The translations under genes and the position numbers were made by a program. Shown here in pieces: positions 17,161 through 25,646 of a stretch of 64,000 nt of DNA. Origin of the DNA: Nocardia sp. NBC_00508 (GTDB taxonomy: Bacteria > Actinomycetota > Actinomycetes > Mycobacteriales > Mycobacteriaceae); assembly GCF_036346875.1 (NCBI RefSeq), contig NZ_CP107852.1, positions 6,138,001-6,202,000 on the forward strand, read 5' to 3'. Under the pieces are notes generated by a model that saw only the letters and a list, made by a program, of their open reading frames with translations, had not been told where the DNA came from and made no database searches. How positions within the stretch are numbered: position 1 is the stretch's first letter; each line of letters begins with the position of its first letter.

Positions 17161-19827
17161 CAGACCCACGAGATCCGACGGCGTTTCCTGGACCATTTTC
17201 TCCGTGCCGGCCATACCGAGGTGCCGAGTGCCTCGCTGATCCTGGCCGACCCGAACCTGCTGTTCGTCAACGCAGGCATGGTCCAGTTCAAGCCGTACTT
17301 CCTGGGTCAGGAGGCACCGCCCTACCCGCGGGCGACCAGCGTGCAGAAGTGCGTGCGCACCGGTGATATCGAAGAGGTCGGCGTCACGACGCGGCACAAC
17401 ACGTTCTTCCAGATGGCGGGGAACTTCTCCTTCGGTGACTACTTCAAGGAGGGGGCGATCACCCTCGCCTGGGACCTGATCGCCAAGCCGCAGGACGAAG
17501 GCGGTTACGGATTCGATCCCGAGCGGATCTGGGTGACCGTGTACCAGGACGACCCGGAGACGGCCGAGATCTGGAAGCGCGTCGCGGGCATCCCCGATGA
17601 ACGCATCCAGTTCCGTGACGGCAAGGACAACTACTGGGACATGGGCGTGCCCGGCCCAGGTGGTCCCTGCTCGGAGATCTACTACGACCGCGGACCAGAG
17701 CACGGCCGCGACGGCGGCCCGGTCGCCGACGAGGACCGCTACCTCGAGATCTGGAATCTCGTCTTCATGCAGGACATCCGCGGTGAGCTGAGCCCGAAGC
17801 TGGGTCACCCGCCGGTCGGGTCGCTGCCGAAGAAGAACATCGACACCGGTATGGGCGTGGAGCGGATCGCCCTGCTGCTGCAGGGCGTGGACAACGTCTA
17901 CGAGACCGACCTGCTGCGCCCGATCATCGACAAGGCCGAGGAGCTGACCGGTCGTTCCTACGGCGTGCAGCACGAGGACGACGTGCGCTTCCGCGTGATC
18001 GCCGACCACGCCCGCACCGCCGCCATGCTGATCTCCGACGGCGTGAACCCGGGCAACGACGGCCGCGGCTACGTGCTGCGCCGCCTGCTGCGCCGCATCG
18101 TGCGCTCGGCCCGCCTGCTCGGCGCCGAGAAGCCGGTGATGGGCGAGTTCATGAAGGTCGTCAGCGATCTGATGGCCCCCTCCTATCCGGAGCTGGCCAC
18201 CGACTTCCGCCGCATCGAGACCGTCGCGGTCGGCGAGGAGACGGCGTTCCTCAAGACGCTGAACAACGGCTCCACCCTGTTCGACAACACCGCCGCCGCG
18301 GTCAAGTCCGAGGGCGGCACGACGATCGCCGGGTCGGACGCGTTCACCCTGCACGACACCTACGGCTTCCCGATCGATCTGACCCTGGAGATGGCCGCCG
18401 AGGCCGGACTGTCGGTCGACGAGGAGGGCTTCCGCTCGCTCATGGCCGAGCAGCGCCAGCGGGCCAAGGAAGACGCCCAGGCCCGCAAGCACGCTCATGC
18501 CGACCTCACGATCTACAAGGAACTGGTCGACCGCGGCGCCACCGAGTTCACCGGTTTCGACGAGCTCACCTCCGAAGCCACCGTGCTCGCCTTGATCGCC
18601 GAGGGCGTGCGGGTGCCGACCGCGACCGTGGGCCAGGACGTCGAAGTGATCTTGGATCGCAGCCCGCTCTACGCCGAGGCCGGTGGCCAGATCGCCGACC
18701 GCGGCTCCATCACCGCCTCCTCGGGCCTGAAGCTGCGCGTGAACGACGTGCAGAAGATCGCCAAGAAGCTGTGGGTGCACAAGACCACGGTGGAACACGG
18801 CCAGATCACCGAGGGCGATGTGGTGCTCGCGCAGGCCGACCCGGCCTGGCGCAGCGGCGCCACCCAGGGCCACTCCGGCACGCACATGGTGCATGCCGCC
18901 CTCCGGCAGGTGCTCGGCCCGAACGCGGTGCAGGCGGGCTCACTGAACAAGCCGGGCTACTTGCGCTTCGACTTCAACTGGCAGGGCCAGCTGTCCGAAC
19001 AGCAGAAGGCCGATATCGAGGCCGTGTCCAACGATGCGGTCGGCGCCGACTTCCCGGTGAACACCTTCGTGACCGACCTGCCGAAGGCCAAGCAGATGGG
19101 CGCGCTCGCCCTGTTCGGCGAGAACTACGGCAACGAGGTCCGCGTGGTGGAGATCGGCGGCCCGTTCTCCATGGAGCTGTGCGGTGGTACGCACGTGCAG
19201 CATTCCTCGCAGATCGGCCCGATCACGGTGCTCGGTGAGTCGTCGGTCGGCTCCGGCGTGCGCCGTGTCGAGGCGTTCGTCGGCCTGGACTCCTACAAGT
19301 ACCTGGCCAAGGAGCGTGCCCTGCTGGCCGGTGTGGCCTCCGCGCTGAAAGTGCCCTCGGACGAGGTGCCCGGGCGCGTCGAGCAGTTGGTGGAGCGGCT
19401 CAAGGCGGCCGAGAAGGAGCTCGAGCGCACCAAGATGGCCGCGGTGCTGTCCTCGGCGGGCACGTTCGTCGAGCAGGCCGAGCGGATCGGTCGCCTGCTG
19501 CTGGTCGCCGTCGCCGCGCCCGAGGGGGTGCCCGCGGGCGATCTGCGGACGCTGGCCACCGATATCCGCGGCCGGTTCGGCAGTGAGCCCGCCGTGGTGG
19601 TACTGCTCGGCAACGCCGACGGCAAGGTGCCGTTCGTGGTCGCCGTGAACAAGTCTGCCCAAGAACTCGGCATCAAGGCCGGGGATCTGGTCGGCAGCTT
19701 CGGTCCGAGCATCGCGGGGCGCGGCGGCGGTAAGCCGGAGATGGCGCAGGGCGCCGGGTCGGATCCGTCGGGCATTCCGGCGGGCCTGGCCGCGGTCCGC
19801 GCGCGGGTGGCTGAACTAGCCGGGTGA
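17158..19827 (+). CDS. alaS: Alanine--tRNA ligase
   Basis: Class II alanyl-tRNA synthetase, 889 residues, full length. The N-terminal catalytic part shows FVNAGMVQFKPYFLG and RHNTFFQMAGNFSFGDYFKE. The editing domain has the zinc-binding GHSGTHMVHAAL (HxxxH) and CGGTHV. A C-terminal DHHA1 domain ends in GRGGGKPEMAQGAG, which serves editing and dimerisation. The stop overlaps the start of ruvX, giving an alaS-ruvX-mltG-aroE operon as in mycobacteria. Confidence 0.98.
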   Translation: MQTHEIRRRFLDHFLRAGHTEVPSASLILADPNLLFVNAGMVQFKPYFLGQEAPPYPRATSVQKCVRTGDIEEVGVTTRHNTFFQMAGNFSFGDYFKEGAITLAWDLIAKPQDEGGYGFDPERIWVTVYQDDPETAEIWKRVAGIPDERIQFRDGKDNYWDMGVPGPGGPCSEIYYDRGPEHGRDGGPVADEDRYLEIWNLVFMQDIRGELSPKLGHPPVGSLPKKNIDTGMGVERIALLLQGVDNVYETDLLRPIIDKAEELTGRSYGVQHEDDVRFRVIADHARTAAMLISDGVNPGNDGRGYVLRRLLRRIVRSARLLGAEKPVMGEFMKVVSDLMAPSYPELATDFRRIETVAVGEETAFLKTLNNGSTLFDNTAAAVKSEGGTTIAGSDAFTLHDTYGFPIDLTLEMAAEAGLSVDEEGFRSLMAEQRQRAKEDAQARKHAHADLTIYKELVDRGATEFTGFDELTSEATVLALIAEGVRVPTATVGQDVEVILDRSPLYAEAGGQIADRGSITASSGLKLRVNDVQKIAKKLWVHKTTVEHGQITEGDVVLAQADPAWRSGATQGHSGTHMVHAALRQVLGPNAVQAGSLNKPGYLRFDFNWQGQLSEQQKADIEAVSNDAVGADFPVNTFVTDLPKAKQMGALALFGENYGNEVRVVEIGGPFSMELCGGTHVQHSSQIGPITVLGESSVGSGVRRVEAFVGLDSYKYLAKERALLAGVASALKVPSDEVPGRVEQLVERLKAAEKELERTKMAAVLSSAGTFVEQAERIGRLLLVAVAAPEGVPAGDLRTLATDIRGRFGSEPAVVVLLGNADGKVPFVVAVNKSAQELGIKAGDLVGSFGPSIAGRGGGKPEMAQGAGSDPSGIPAGLAAVRARVAELAG

Positions 19828-20390
19828 TGGGCGACCCCGAAGAAGCGGAGCGGTCGGCGCGGCGTGGCGCCGACCGGCCGCATCCCGCCACCGATCCCGG
19901 TCGAGGCAGACGGATCGGGGTCGACGTCGGCTCTGTCCGGATCGGGGTCGCCGCATGCGATCCCGACGGCATTCTCGCCACGCCGGTGGAGACCGTGCCG
20001 CGGGCGAAACAGCGGCAGCGCACGGCCCCTACACCCGACATCGGGAGAATTGCCGAAATTGTGCGGGAATACGAAGCCGTCGAGGTCATCGTGGGATTAC
20101 CGCGAACATTGCGCGGGGAGAAGGGCACCGCCGCTACGCTGGCCACCGCATTCGCTGAGCGATTGCGGGCCGCCGTCGCGCCGGTGCCGGTCCGGCTTTC
20201 CGACGAACGTTTGACTACGGTGTCAGCTGCACGTGCATTGCGGGACAGTGGAGTTCGCGCGCGTGGCCAGCGGCAGGTAATCGATCAGGCGGCGGCCGTG
20301 TCGATCCTGCAAGGATGGTTGGACGAACGGAGTGCGGTGTTGAGGTCGGTGGAAGCGGGACGTTCTGCGTCGTCCGGAGACGATGCATGA
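19824..20390 (+). CDS. ruvX: Holliday junction resolvase-like protein RuvX (YqgF)
   Basis: YqgF/RuvX family RNase H-fold nuclease, 188 residues. It has GVDVGSVRIGVA (first Asp), VIVGLPRTLRGEKG, RLSDERLTTVSA and a final IDQAAAVSILQGWLD containing the last acidic residue. Its roles in relatives are pre-16S rRNA 5' maturation and junction processing. The start is GTG 19824 or ATG 19827, overlapping the alaS stop. The first 25 residues are a charged, probably disordered extension. The stop overlaps the mltG ATG. Confidence 0.93.
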   Translation: MMGDPEEAERSARRGADRPHPATDPGRGRRIGVDVGSVRIGVAACDPDGILATPVETVPRAKQRQRTAPTPDIGRIAEIVREYEAVEVIVGLPRTLRGEKGTAATLATAFAERLRAAVAPVPVRLSDERLTTVSAARALRDSGVRARGQRQVIDQAAAVSILQGWLDERSAVLRSVEAGRSASSGDDA

Positions 20391-21889
20391 CGGATCGGTG
20401 GGCGCGGGCCGAGGAACTGTTCCGACAGCGCGAAGCTGATCGGCGTTACCGCAGAGACGAGCGGGCCTGGGCCGGGCACGACGACGCATACGACGACTAC
20501 GACGACGACACCGCGGTCATCCCGCGCTACGTCGATGACGACGACGAGCCACCCGCGCCGCCACCGCCCGCCCCGCGGCGCGGCGGTCAGCGGACGAGCA
20601 CCGCTGGACAGGAGACGCCGCGCCGCCCGAAGCGCGTCCAACCAGAGCGCACCACCCGGCAACCGGAGCGCACCACCCGGCCGCGGCGCGGCAGGGGTTC
20701 CCGCGCTGCGTCGCGCAAGGCGGCCGAGCGGAAGCGGCGGCGCAGGAACCTATGGGTCTTCGCAGGCGTCTTCGTTCTGCTGTTCGCCGGTGCGGCGGTC
20801 TTCGCGGGAATGAAGCTGGTCGACAGCCTGGGCGCCCCGGACGACTACGCCGGCCCGGCCGGACCGCTGGTGGTGGTGCAGGTGCATCCGGGTGACACCG
20901 CCCAGCAGATCGCCGCGACCATGGTCGAGCGTGGTGTCGTCGCGAGTACGGGGGCGTTCTACGAAGCGGCCGTACGCAATTCGAGCATGAGCACGGTGCA
21001 GCCCGGCTTCTACGCCATCCCCAGCCGCAGCCCGGCCGCGGAGGCGGCGGCCACGTTGGTCGGCAAGCAGTCCAGGGTCGGCAACCTGGTTGTCTCCGAG
21101 GGACGGCTGCTGCACGACCAGCACGACATGAGCACCGGCGGAAGGTATGACGGCATCTACCGCAAGATCGCGGAGGCCAGCTGCATCGGCACCGGCGCCG
21201 ACCAGAAGTGCGTGACCTACGAACAGCTCGATGCCGCGGGCGCGGGCCTGGACCTGTCCGCGCTCGGGGTGCCCGCGTGGGCGATGCAGGGTGTCAAGGA
21301 CTGTCCGGAGCGGACGAGGCAGCTGGAAGGCCTTATCGCCGCGGGCACCTGGGATTTCGATCCCAGCGGCACACCGGAACAGATCCTGAAGCAATTGGTG
21401 GCCGCGAGCGCGAAGAGCTATGAATCCACCGGACTGCTGCAGTCCGGCGCCGACACGAAACTCACGCCGTATGAGACGCTGATCGCCGCATCGCTGGTGG
21501 AACGTGAGGCGAAACCCCAGGACATGGGCAAGGTGGCACGGGTGATCGTGAACCGGCTGCGGGTCGATCAGATGCTGCAGTTCGACTCGACGGTGAACTA
21601 CACCCTGGATCGCACCGAGGTGGCGACCACCGACGCCGACCGCGCCCAGGAAACTGCATGGAACACCTATGCGATGCGTGGCCTGCCCCAGACCCCGATC
21701 GCCGCGCCGTCGTTGAACGCGTTGCGTGCCATGGAGAATCCGGAGCAGGGGCCGTGGCTGTACTTCGTCACTGTCGACAAGCAGGGCACCACCCTGTTCA
21801 CCGACGACTATCAGGAGCATCTGCGCCTGATCGCACGGGCGCAGCGCAGCGGGATTCTCGACAGTTCCAAGGACCCCGGTGGCCGATAG
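20387..21889 (+). CDS. mltG: Endolytic murein transglycosylase MltG
   Basis: YceG-like lytic transglycosylase of 500 residues that terminates glycan strands at the cytoplasmic membrane. The ATG at 20387 overlaps the ruvX stop. Residues 1-120 form a cytoplasmic tail, first acidic (DDAYDDYDDDT) and then very basic, including a 7-residue repeat PERTTRQ/PERTTRP. One transmembrane helix follows (NLWVFAGVFVLLFAGAAVF). The periplasmic part carries a LysM-like region and the catalytic Glu in ASLVEREA, then ARVIVNRL. The acidic-basic tail may bind partners. Confidence 0.93.
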   Translation: MTDRWARAEELFRQREADRRYRRDERAWAGHDDAYDDYDDDTAVIPRYVDDDDEPPAPPPPAPRRGGQRTSTAGQETPRRPKRVQPERTTRQPERTTRPRRGRGSRAASRKAAERKRRRRNLWVFAGVFVLLFAGAAVFAGMKLVDSLGAPDDYAGPAGPLVVVQVHPGDTAQQIAATMVERGVVASTGAFYEAAVRNSSMSTVQPGFYAIPSRSPAAEAAATLVGKQSRVGNLVVSEGRLLHDQHDMSTGGRYDGIYRKIAEASCIGTGADQKCVTYEQLDAAGAGLDLSALGVPAWAMQGVKDCPERTRQLEGLIAAGTWDFDPSGTPEQILKQLVAASAKSYESTGLLQSGADTKLTPYETLIAASLVEREAKPQDMGKVARVIVNRLRVDQMLQFDSTVNYTLDRTEVATTDADRAQETAWNTYAMRGLPQTPIAAPSLNALRAMENPEQGPWLYFVTVDKQGTTLFTDDYQEHLRLIARAQRSGILDSSKDPGGR

Positions 21890-22694
21890 CCGCAAGGCGG
21901 CGGTGCTCGGCAAGCCGATCGCGCACTCGCGATCGCCACAGCTGCACTTGGCCGCGTATCGCGCGCTCGGGCTGAACTGGAGCTACGAGCGCATCGAATG
22001 CTCGGCCCAGCAGCTGCCCGGGTTGGTGGACGGGCTCGGGCCGGAATGGGTCGGGCTTTCGGTGACCATGCCCGGCAAGGAAGCGGCACTGGCCTACGCG
22101 GACCAGCGCACCGAACGTGCCGTGCTCGTCGGATCGGCCAACACGCTGGTCCGCACCGGAAGCGGCTGGCGCGCCGACTGCACCGACGTAGACGGCGTGC
22201 TCGGCGCGCTGCGCGGCGCCGGGGTCGAGGAGCTGACCGAGGGCGTGGTGCTGGGAGCAGGAGGCACCGCGCGGCCCGCGCTACTGGCGTTGTCGGAGCT
22301 GGGCGCCGAGACGGTCACCGTGGTCGCGCGAGACCCGGGCCGGGCGCGCGGCGCGCTGGAACTCGCCGAGCGGCTCGGAATGATCGCCGCATTGGCAGCC
22401 TTCGAGGCCGGGCCCCTGCAGGCGGTCTGTGCGGCGGCAGGCGCTGTGGTCAGCACCATTCCCGCCACAGCGGCCGCGGTCGTCGCCCCCGCGGTGGCCG
22501 AGGCCCCGGTGGTGCTCGACGCGATCTACAACCCGTGGCCCACCCCGCTGGCGGAGGCCGTCGAACGTGCGGGCCACACCGTCGTCAGCGGATTGCAGAT
22601 GCTGCTGAACCAGGCATACGGGCAGGTCGAGCAGTTCACCGGGCGGCCTGCGCCGCGCGCGGAGATGGCGGAGGCGCTGGACGAGGGCCTGTAG
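21879..22694 (+). CDS. aroE: Shikimate dehydrogenase
   Basis: NADP-dependent shikimate dehydrogenase of 271 residues, reducing 3-dehydroshikimate. The substrate site is GKPIAHSRSPQLH, with catalytic Lys in TMPGKEAALAYAD, and NTLV plus the DVDG Asp downstream. The Rossmann motif is GAGGTARPALLAL. GTG 21879 lies inside the 3' end of mltG (11-bp overlap), so the two are coupled. Confidence 0.95.
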   Translation: MADSRKAAVLGKPIAHSRSPQLHLAAYRALGLNWSYERIECSAQQLPGLVDGLGPEWVGLSVTMPGKEAALAYADQRTERAVLVGSANTLVRTGSGWRADCTDVDGVLGALRGAGVEELTEGVVLGAGGTARPALLALSELGAETVTVVARDPGRARGALELAERLGMIAALAAFEAGPLQAVCAAAGAVVSTIPATAAAVVAPAVAEAPVVLDAIYNPWPTPLAEAVERAGHTVVSGLQMLLNQAYGQVEQFTGRPAPRAEMAEALDEGL

Positions 22695-22777
22695 CACCGG
22701 TGCCTCCATGCTCTTCCGCTGCCGTGACCGCCTGTATTATGCTGTCGTCCAATGCATTTCAACGGGAGGGGAGCATT

Positions 22778-23038
22778 ATGTTCATTCGAATCGGAGTCGC
22801 CGCCGCGATGGCGATCGCCGCGTCTGCGTTCGGGTTCGGGTTCGGCGGACAGCCAGTGGCAAAAGCCGATGCCTGCGCATCGGCGCAGCCGAGCTGGGGG
22901 TTCCAATGCGTGTCTTCGGCGTCGAACGTCTCGCTGGCGAGCTGCCTGAAGGACGCGCCGCTCTGGAATGATCGGGCGCGGTGCGTTCCGCGAAATGACG
23001 GTAGTGGCCGGTACGACCTTTGGGTTCCGTCCAACTGA
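22778..23038 (+). CDS. Small secreted cysteine-containing protein
   Basis: An 86-residue protein with a signal peptide (MFIRIGVAAAMAIAASAFG, cleavage likely after KADA). The short mature domain of about 50 residues has four cysteines (DACASAQ, FQCVS, ASCLKD, ARCVPRN), suggesting two disulfides. The strong ribosome site GGGAGGGGA (22764-22772) supports translation. It follows aroE after a gap of about 80 bp and may have its own promoter. No family is recognised. Confidence 0.75.
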   Translation: MFIRIGVAAAMAIAASAFGFGFGGQPVAKADACASAQPSWGFQCVSSASNVSLASCLKDAPLWNDRARCVPRNDGSGRYDLWVPSN

Positions 23039-23086
23039 GACCCAGCGCCATAGGCGCCGCCAAAAAACACAGCTATGGTGTTCCGC

Positions 23087-23566
23087 ATGAATGCTTGGTT
23101 GTTGCGGGCCGTCGTGCTCGGCGCGCTGGTGGTGGCGCTGCGTGCCGCGCTCGGGTTCGCGATGGTGTACTGGCCGACACACGGGGCACTGATGCGCCTC
23201 CTGTGCCTGATCGTGCTGGTCGCGGCCATCGTGTCCTGGGGTGTGCTGGACGGCCGCAGGGACCGCGCGGCCAGTGGGGACGCGGAACGAGGCGCCGATC
23301 TCACCATGCTGTGGCTGAAAGCCGCGGTCGCGGGAGGTGTGGGCAGCGGTCTGGTCGCCTGGATCCTGGACTTGGTTCCCCGGTTCGATCTCGGTGACAA
23401 CGGCCTGCTCTTCGAAGCCACGGCGGGCGCGTCGTTCATCATCCTGCTGATCTTCGTGCCCGCGTTGATCGGCGTCGGCATCGGCCGGATGCTGGCCGAG
23501 CGGCAGAAGGGCAAGAAACGCTCTACCCCGCCGGCGATGTACTCCGCCGCGGGCAGCGCGATCTGA
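23087..23566 (+). CDS. B-4DMT family membrane protein (Rv2536-like)
   Basis: A membrane protein of about 159 residues with four hydrophobic helices: AWLLRAVVLGALVVAL, LLCLIVLVAAIVSWG, AGGVGSGLVAWIL and ASFIILLIFVPALIG. The C-terminal tail is basic (ERQKGKKR). Topology and place beside the shikimate genes match Rv2536, annotated as a B-4DMT transporter. The start is uncertain: ATG 23087 was chosen, ATG 23075 is in frame. No substrate is known. It is convergent with aroB across a strong terminator. Confidence 0.75.
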   Translation: MNAWLLRAVVLGALVVALRAALGFAMVYWPTHGALMRLLCLIVLVAAIVSWGVLDGRRDRAASGDAERGADLTMLWLKAAVAGGVGSGLVAWILDLVPRFDLGDNGLLFEATAGASFIILLIFVPALIGVGIGRMLAERQKGKKRSTPPAMYSAAGSAI

Positions 23567-23578
23567 TCCAACGAACCA

Positions 23579-23609
23579 AACGGCGCGCCCGGTACCCGGG
23601 CGCGCCGTT
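23579..23609. terminator. Bidirectional terminator between the B-4DMT gene and aroB
   Basis: Perfect 13-bp stem AACGGCGCGCCCG (23579-23591) and CGGGCGCGCCGTT (23597-23609) with a 5-base loop, located between convergent genes. Confidence 0.9.
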
Positions 23610-23634
23610 GTCGTATCTCCGAGGCCCTGCGGAT

Positions 23635-24756
23635 CTACAGCAGGACCGCGCCGCCGCTCGGGCTGTCCTCGCGGGCGATCGCCGAGTAGGCGGCCGCCAG
23701 CAGGGTCGGATCCGGGCCTTCGAGGCGACCGGGCTTGGCCAGGCCATCGAGCACGACGAAGCGCAGCACGCCGGAGCGGGTCTTCTTGTCGGTCTGCATG
23801 GCGTCCAGCAGCTGGGGCAGGGCGTCGGCGTCGTAGCTGGTCGGCAACCCGACGGCGGACAGGATGGCGCGGTGCCGGTCGGCGGTGGCGTCGTCGAGAC
23901 GGCCCGCGAGGCGACCGAGTTCGGCGGCGAACACCAGACCGACCGAGACCGCCGCGCCGTGCCGCCAGCGGTAGCGCTCCCGCCGCTCGATCGCGTGGCC
24001 GAGGGTGTGGCCATAGTTGAGGATCTCGCGGAGGCTGGACTCCTTCAGATCGGCGGCGACGACGTCGGCCTTCACCTGGATCGCGCGGCGGATCAGCTCG
24101 GGCAGCACCTCACCGGTCGGGTCGATGGCGGCCTCCGGGTCGCGTTCCACGAGGTCGAGGATCACCGGGTCGGCGATGAAACCGGCCTTGATGATCTCGG
24201 CCATGCCCGCCACGATCTCGTTGCGCGGCACCGTTTCCAGGGTGGCCAGATCGACCAGCACGGCGGCGGGTTCGTGGAAGCAGCCGACGAGGTTCTTGCC
24301 CGCCTCGGTGTTGATGCCGGTCTTGCCGCCGACCGCCGCGTCGACCATGGCGAGCAGGGTGGTGGGCACGTGCACGATGCGCACGCCGCGCATCCAGGTG
24401 GCGGCGACGAAACCGGTCAGGTCGGTCGCCGCGCCGCCACCGAGGCTGACCACGACGTCGTTGCGGGTCAAGCCGATGCGCCCGAGCACCTCCCAGCAGA
24501 ATCCGGCGACGGCGAGGTCCTTGCCCGCCTCGGCATCCGGGATCTCGATCCGGTGGGCGTCGATGCCGGTGTCGGCCAGCGCCTTCCGTACCACCTCGGC
24601 GGTCTCGGCGAGCGGCGGCTGGTGGAAGATCGCCACGGTGCGCACGCCCGTGGTCGCCCCGGCGACCGATTCGACGAGTTCGCCGAGCAGCCCGCGGCCG
24701 ATGATCACCGGGTACGGGTCGGCGGTCCGGACTTCGAGACGACTCGGCTCTGTCAC
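23635..24756 (-). CDS. aroB: 3-dehydroquinate synthase
   Basis: NAD- and metal-dependent 3-dehydroquinate synthase, 373 residues, converting DAHP to 3-dehydroquinate. The NAD-binding motif is SLGGGAATDLTGFVAATWMRG, with the TTLLAMVDAAVGGKTGIN substrate loop and metal ligands in LNYGHTLGHAIE and HGAAVSVG. GTG 24756 overlaps the aroK stop (GTGA), making aroC-aroK-aroB one operon. The usual next gene, aroQ/aroD, is absent here. Confidence 0.97.
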   Translation of the reverse strand: MTEPSRLEVRTADPYPVIIGRGLLGELVESVAGATTGVRTVAIFHQPPLAETAEVVRKALADTGIDAHRIEIPDAEAGKDLAVAGFCWEVLGRIGLTRNDVVVSLGGGAATDLTGFVAATWMRGVRIVHVPTTLLAMVDAAVGGKTGINTEAGKNLVGCFHEPAAVLVDLATLETVPRNEIVAGMAEIIKAGFIADPVILDLVERDPEAAIDPTGEVLPELIRRAIQVKADVVAADLKESSLREILNYGHTLGHAIERRERYRWRHGAAVSVGLVFAAELGRLAGRLDDATADRHRAILSAVGLPTSYDADALPQLLDAMQTDKKTRSGVLRFVVLDGLAKPGRLEGPDPTLLAAAYSAIAREDSPSGGAVLL

Positions 24757-25646
24757 GTGGCTTGCTCCGATTCTGTTGGTGCTGTTGTCGACTGCTGCCG
24801 TGCCCTGGCGCGGGCACGGCGTGTGCGGGCGCGCCTGGTTCGGCCGCCTGCTGACGGGTCACCGGTACCCGCCCCGTCCGGGGCGTCGGGTTCGCTCGTG
24901 GCGCTTCCCCTGCGGGCGCGACCGACACGAGCGGTTGTGGTGCGGCCGGGTTCCGGCGCGGAATCGGACGCGGTATCGGTGGTCTCGTCTTGCTCCGCGG
25001 CCCTGCGCCGGGCGGCCGTTCTGGCTCTGGCGCGGCGCCGGTCCCGGGATCGGCTTCTGCCCTGCGGGATTTGGCTGGGCAGCCGGAGATCCGGCTCGGC
25101 CGAGGCGGGCTCCGCCGGTTCCATGCCGAGCTTGGACATGATCATTCGTACCACCCGGCCCGGGCTGCGGCCGTCGGTGCGCACCCGGACGGTGGCCACC
25201 TCACGGTAGAGCGGGCGGCGGGTGCGCATCAGCTCGCGGTACTTCGTGCCGGGATCCGCGCCGTTGAGCAGCGGCCGCTGCGTGCTCGCTCCGGTACGCC
25301 GCAGGCCCTCGGCCACACTGATTTCCAGGTAGACGACGGTGCGGTTGCGCAACAGCTCCCTGGTGTCCGCGGACAGCACGGCGCCGCCGCCGAGCGAGAC
25401 GACGCCGCGCTCGGCCAGGATGGCGCGGCGCACCACCCGCTCCTCGATACTGCGGAATTCCGGCTCACCGTCTTCGGCGAAGATCTCCGGAATCGTGCGA
25501 CCGGTCTCGCGCTCGATGCCGGCATCGGTGTCGTACAGCTCGACGCCGAGTTCCCTGGCGAGCTTGCGGCCGATCGTGGACTTCCCCGCTCCCGGCGGTC
25601 CGACCAGCACCACGCGTGGGGCGCGTGGATCGGTCTGCACGATCAT
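24753..25646 (-). CDS. aroK: Shikimate kinase with long basic C-terminal tail
   Basis: Shikimate kinase of 297 residues. Residues 1-180 are a complete AroK: P-loop VGPPGAGKSTIGRK, DTDAGIE, RSIEERVVRR, SLGGGAVL and the lid region STQRPLLNG. Residues 181-297 are an Arg/Ala/Ser/Thr/Glu-rich tail (RSRSRDRRRARARTAARRRA...) not found in the roughly 175-residue mycobacterial enzyme. It is probably disordered, possibly nucleic-acid or partner binding. ATG 25646 overlaps the aroC stop. It phosphorylates shikimate at the 3-hydroxyl. Confidence 0.93.
   Translation of the reverse strand: MIVQTDPRAPRVVLVGPPGAGKSTIGRKLARELGVELYDTDAGIERETGRTIPEIFAEDGEPEFRSIEERVVRRAILAERGVVSLGGGAVLSADTRELLRNRTVVYLEISVAEGLRRTGASTQRPLLNGADPGTKYRELMRTRRPLYREVATVRVRTDGRSPGRVVRMIMSKLGMEPAEPASAEPDLRLPSQIPQGRSRSRDRRRARARTAARRRAAEQDETTDTASDSAPEPGRTTTARVGRARRGSATSEPDAPDGAGTGDPSAGGRTRRARTRRARARARQQSTTAPTESEQAT

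Noticed and set aside
23075..23566. Start of the B-4DMT gene at the first in-frame ATG
   Set aside because: The ATG at 23087 begins the hydrophobic N-terminus more typically; neither has a good ribosome site, so the choice is weak.
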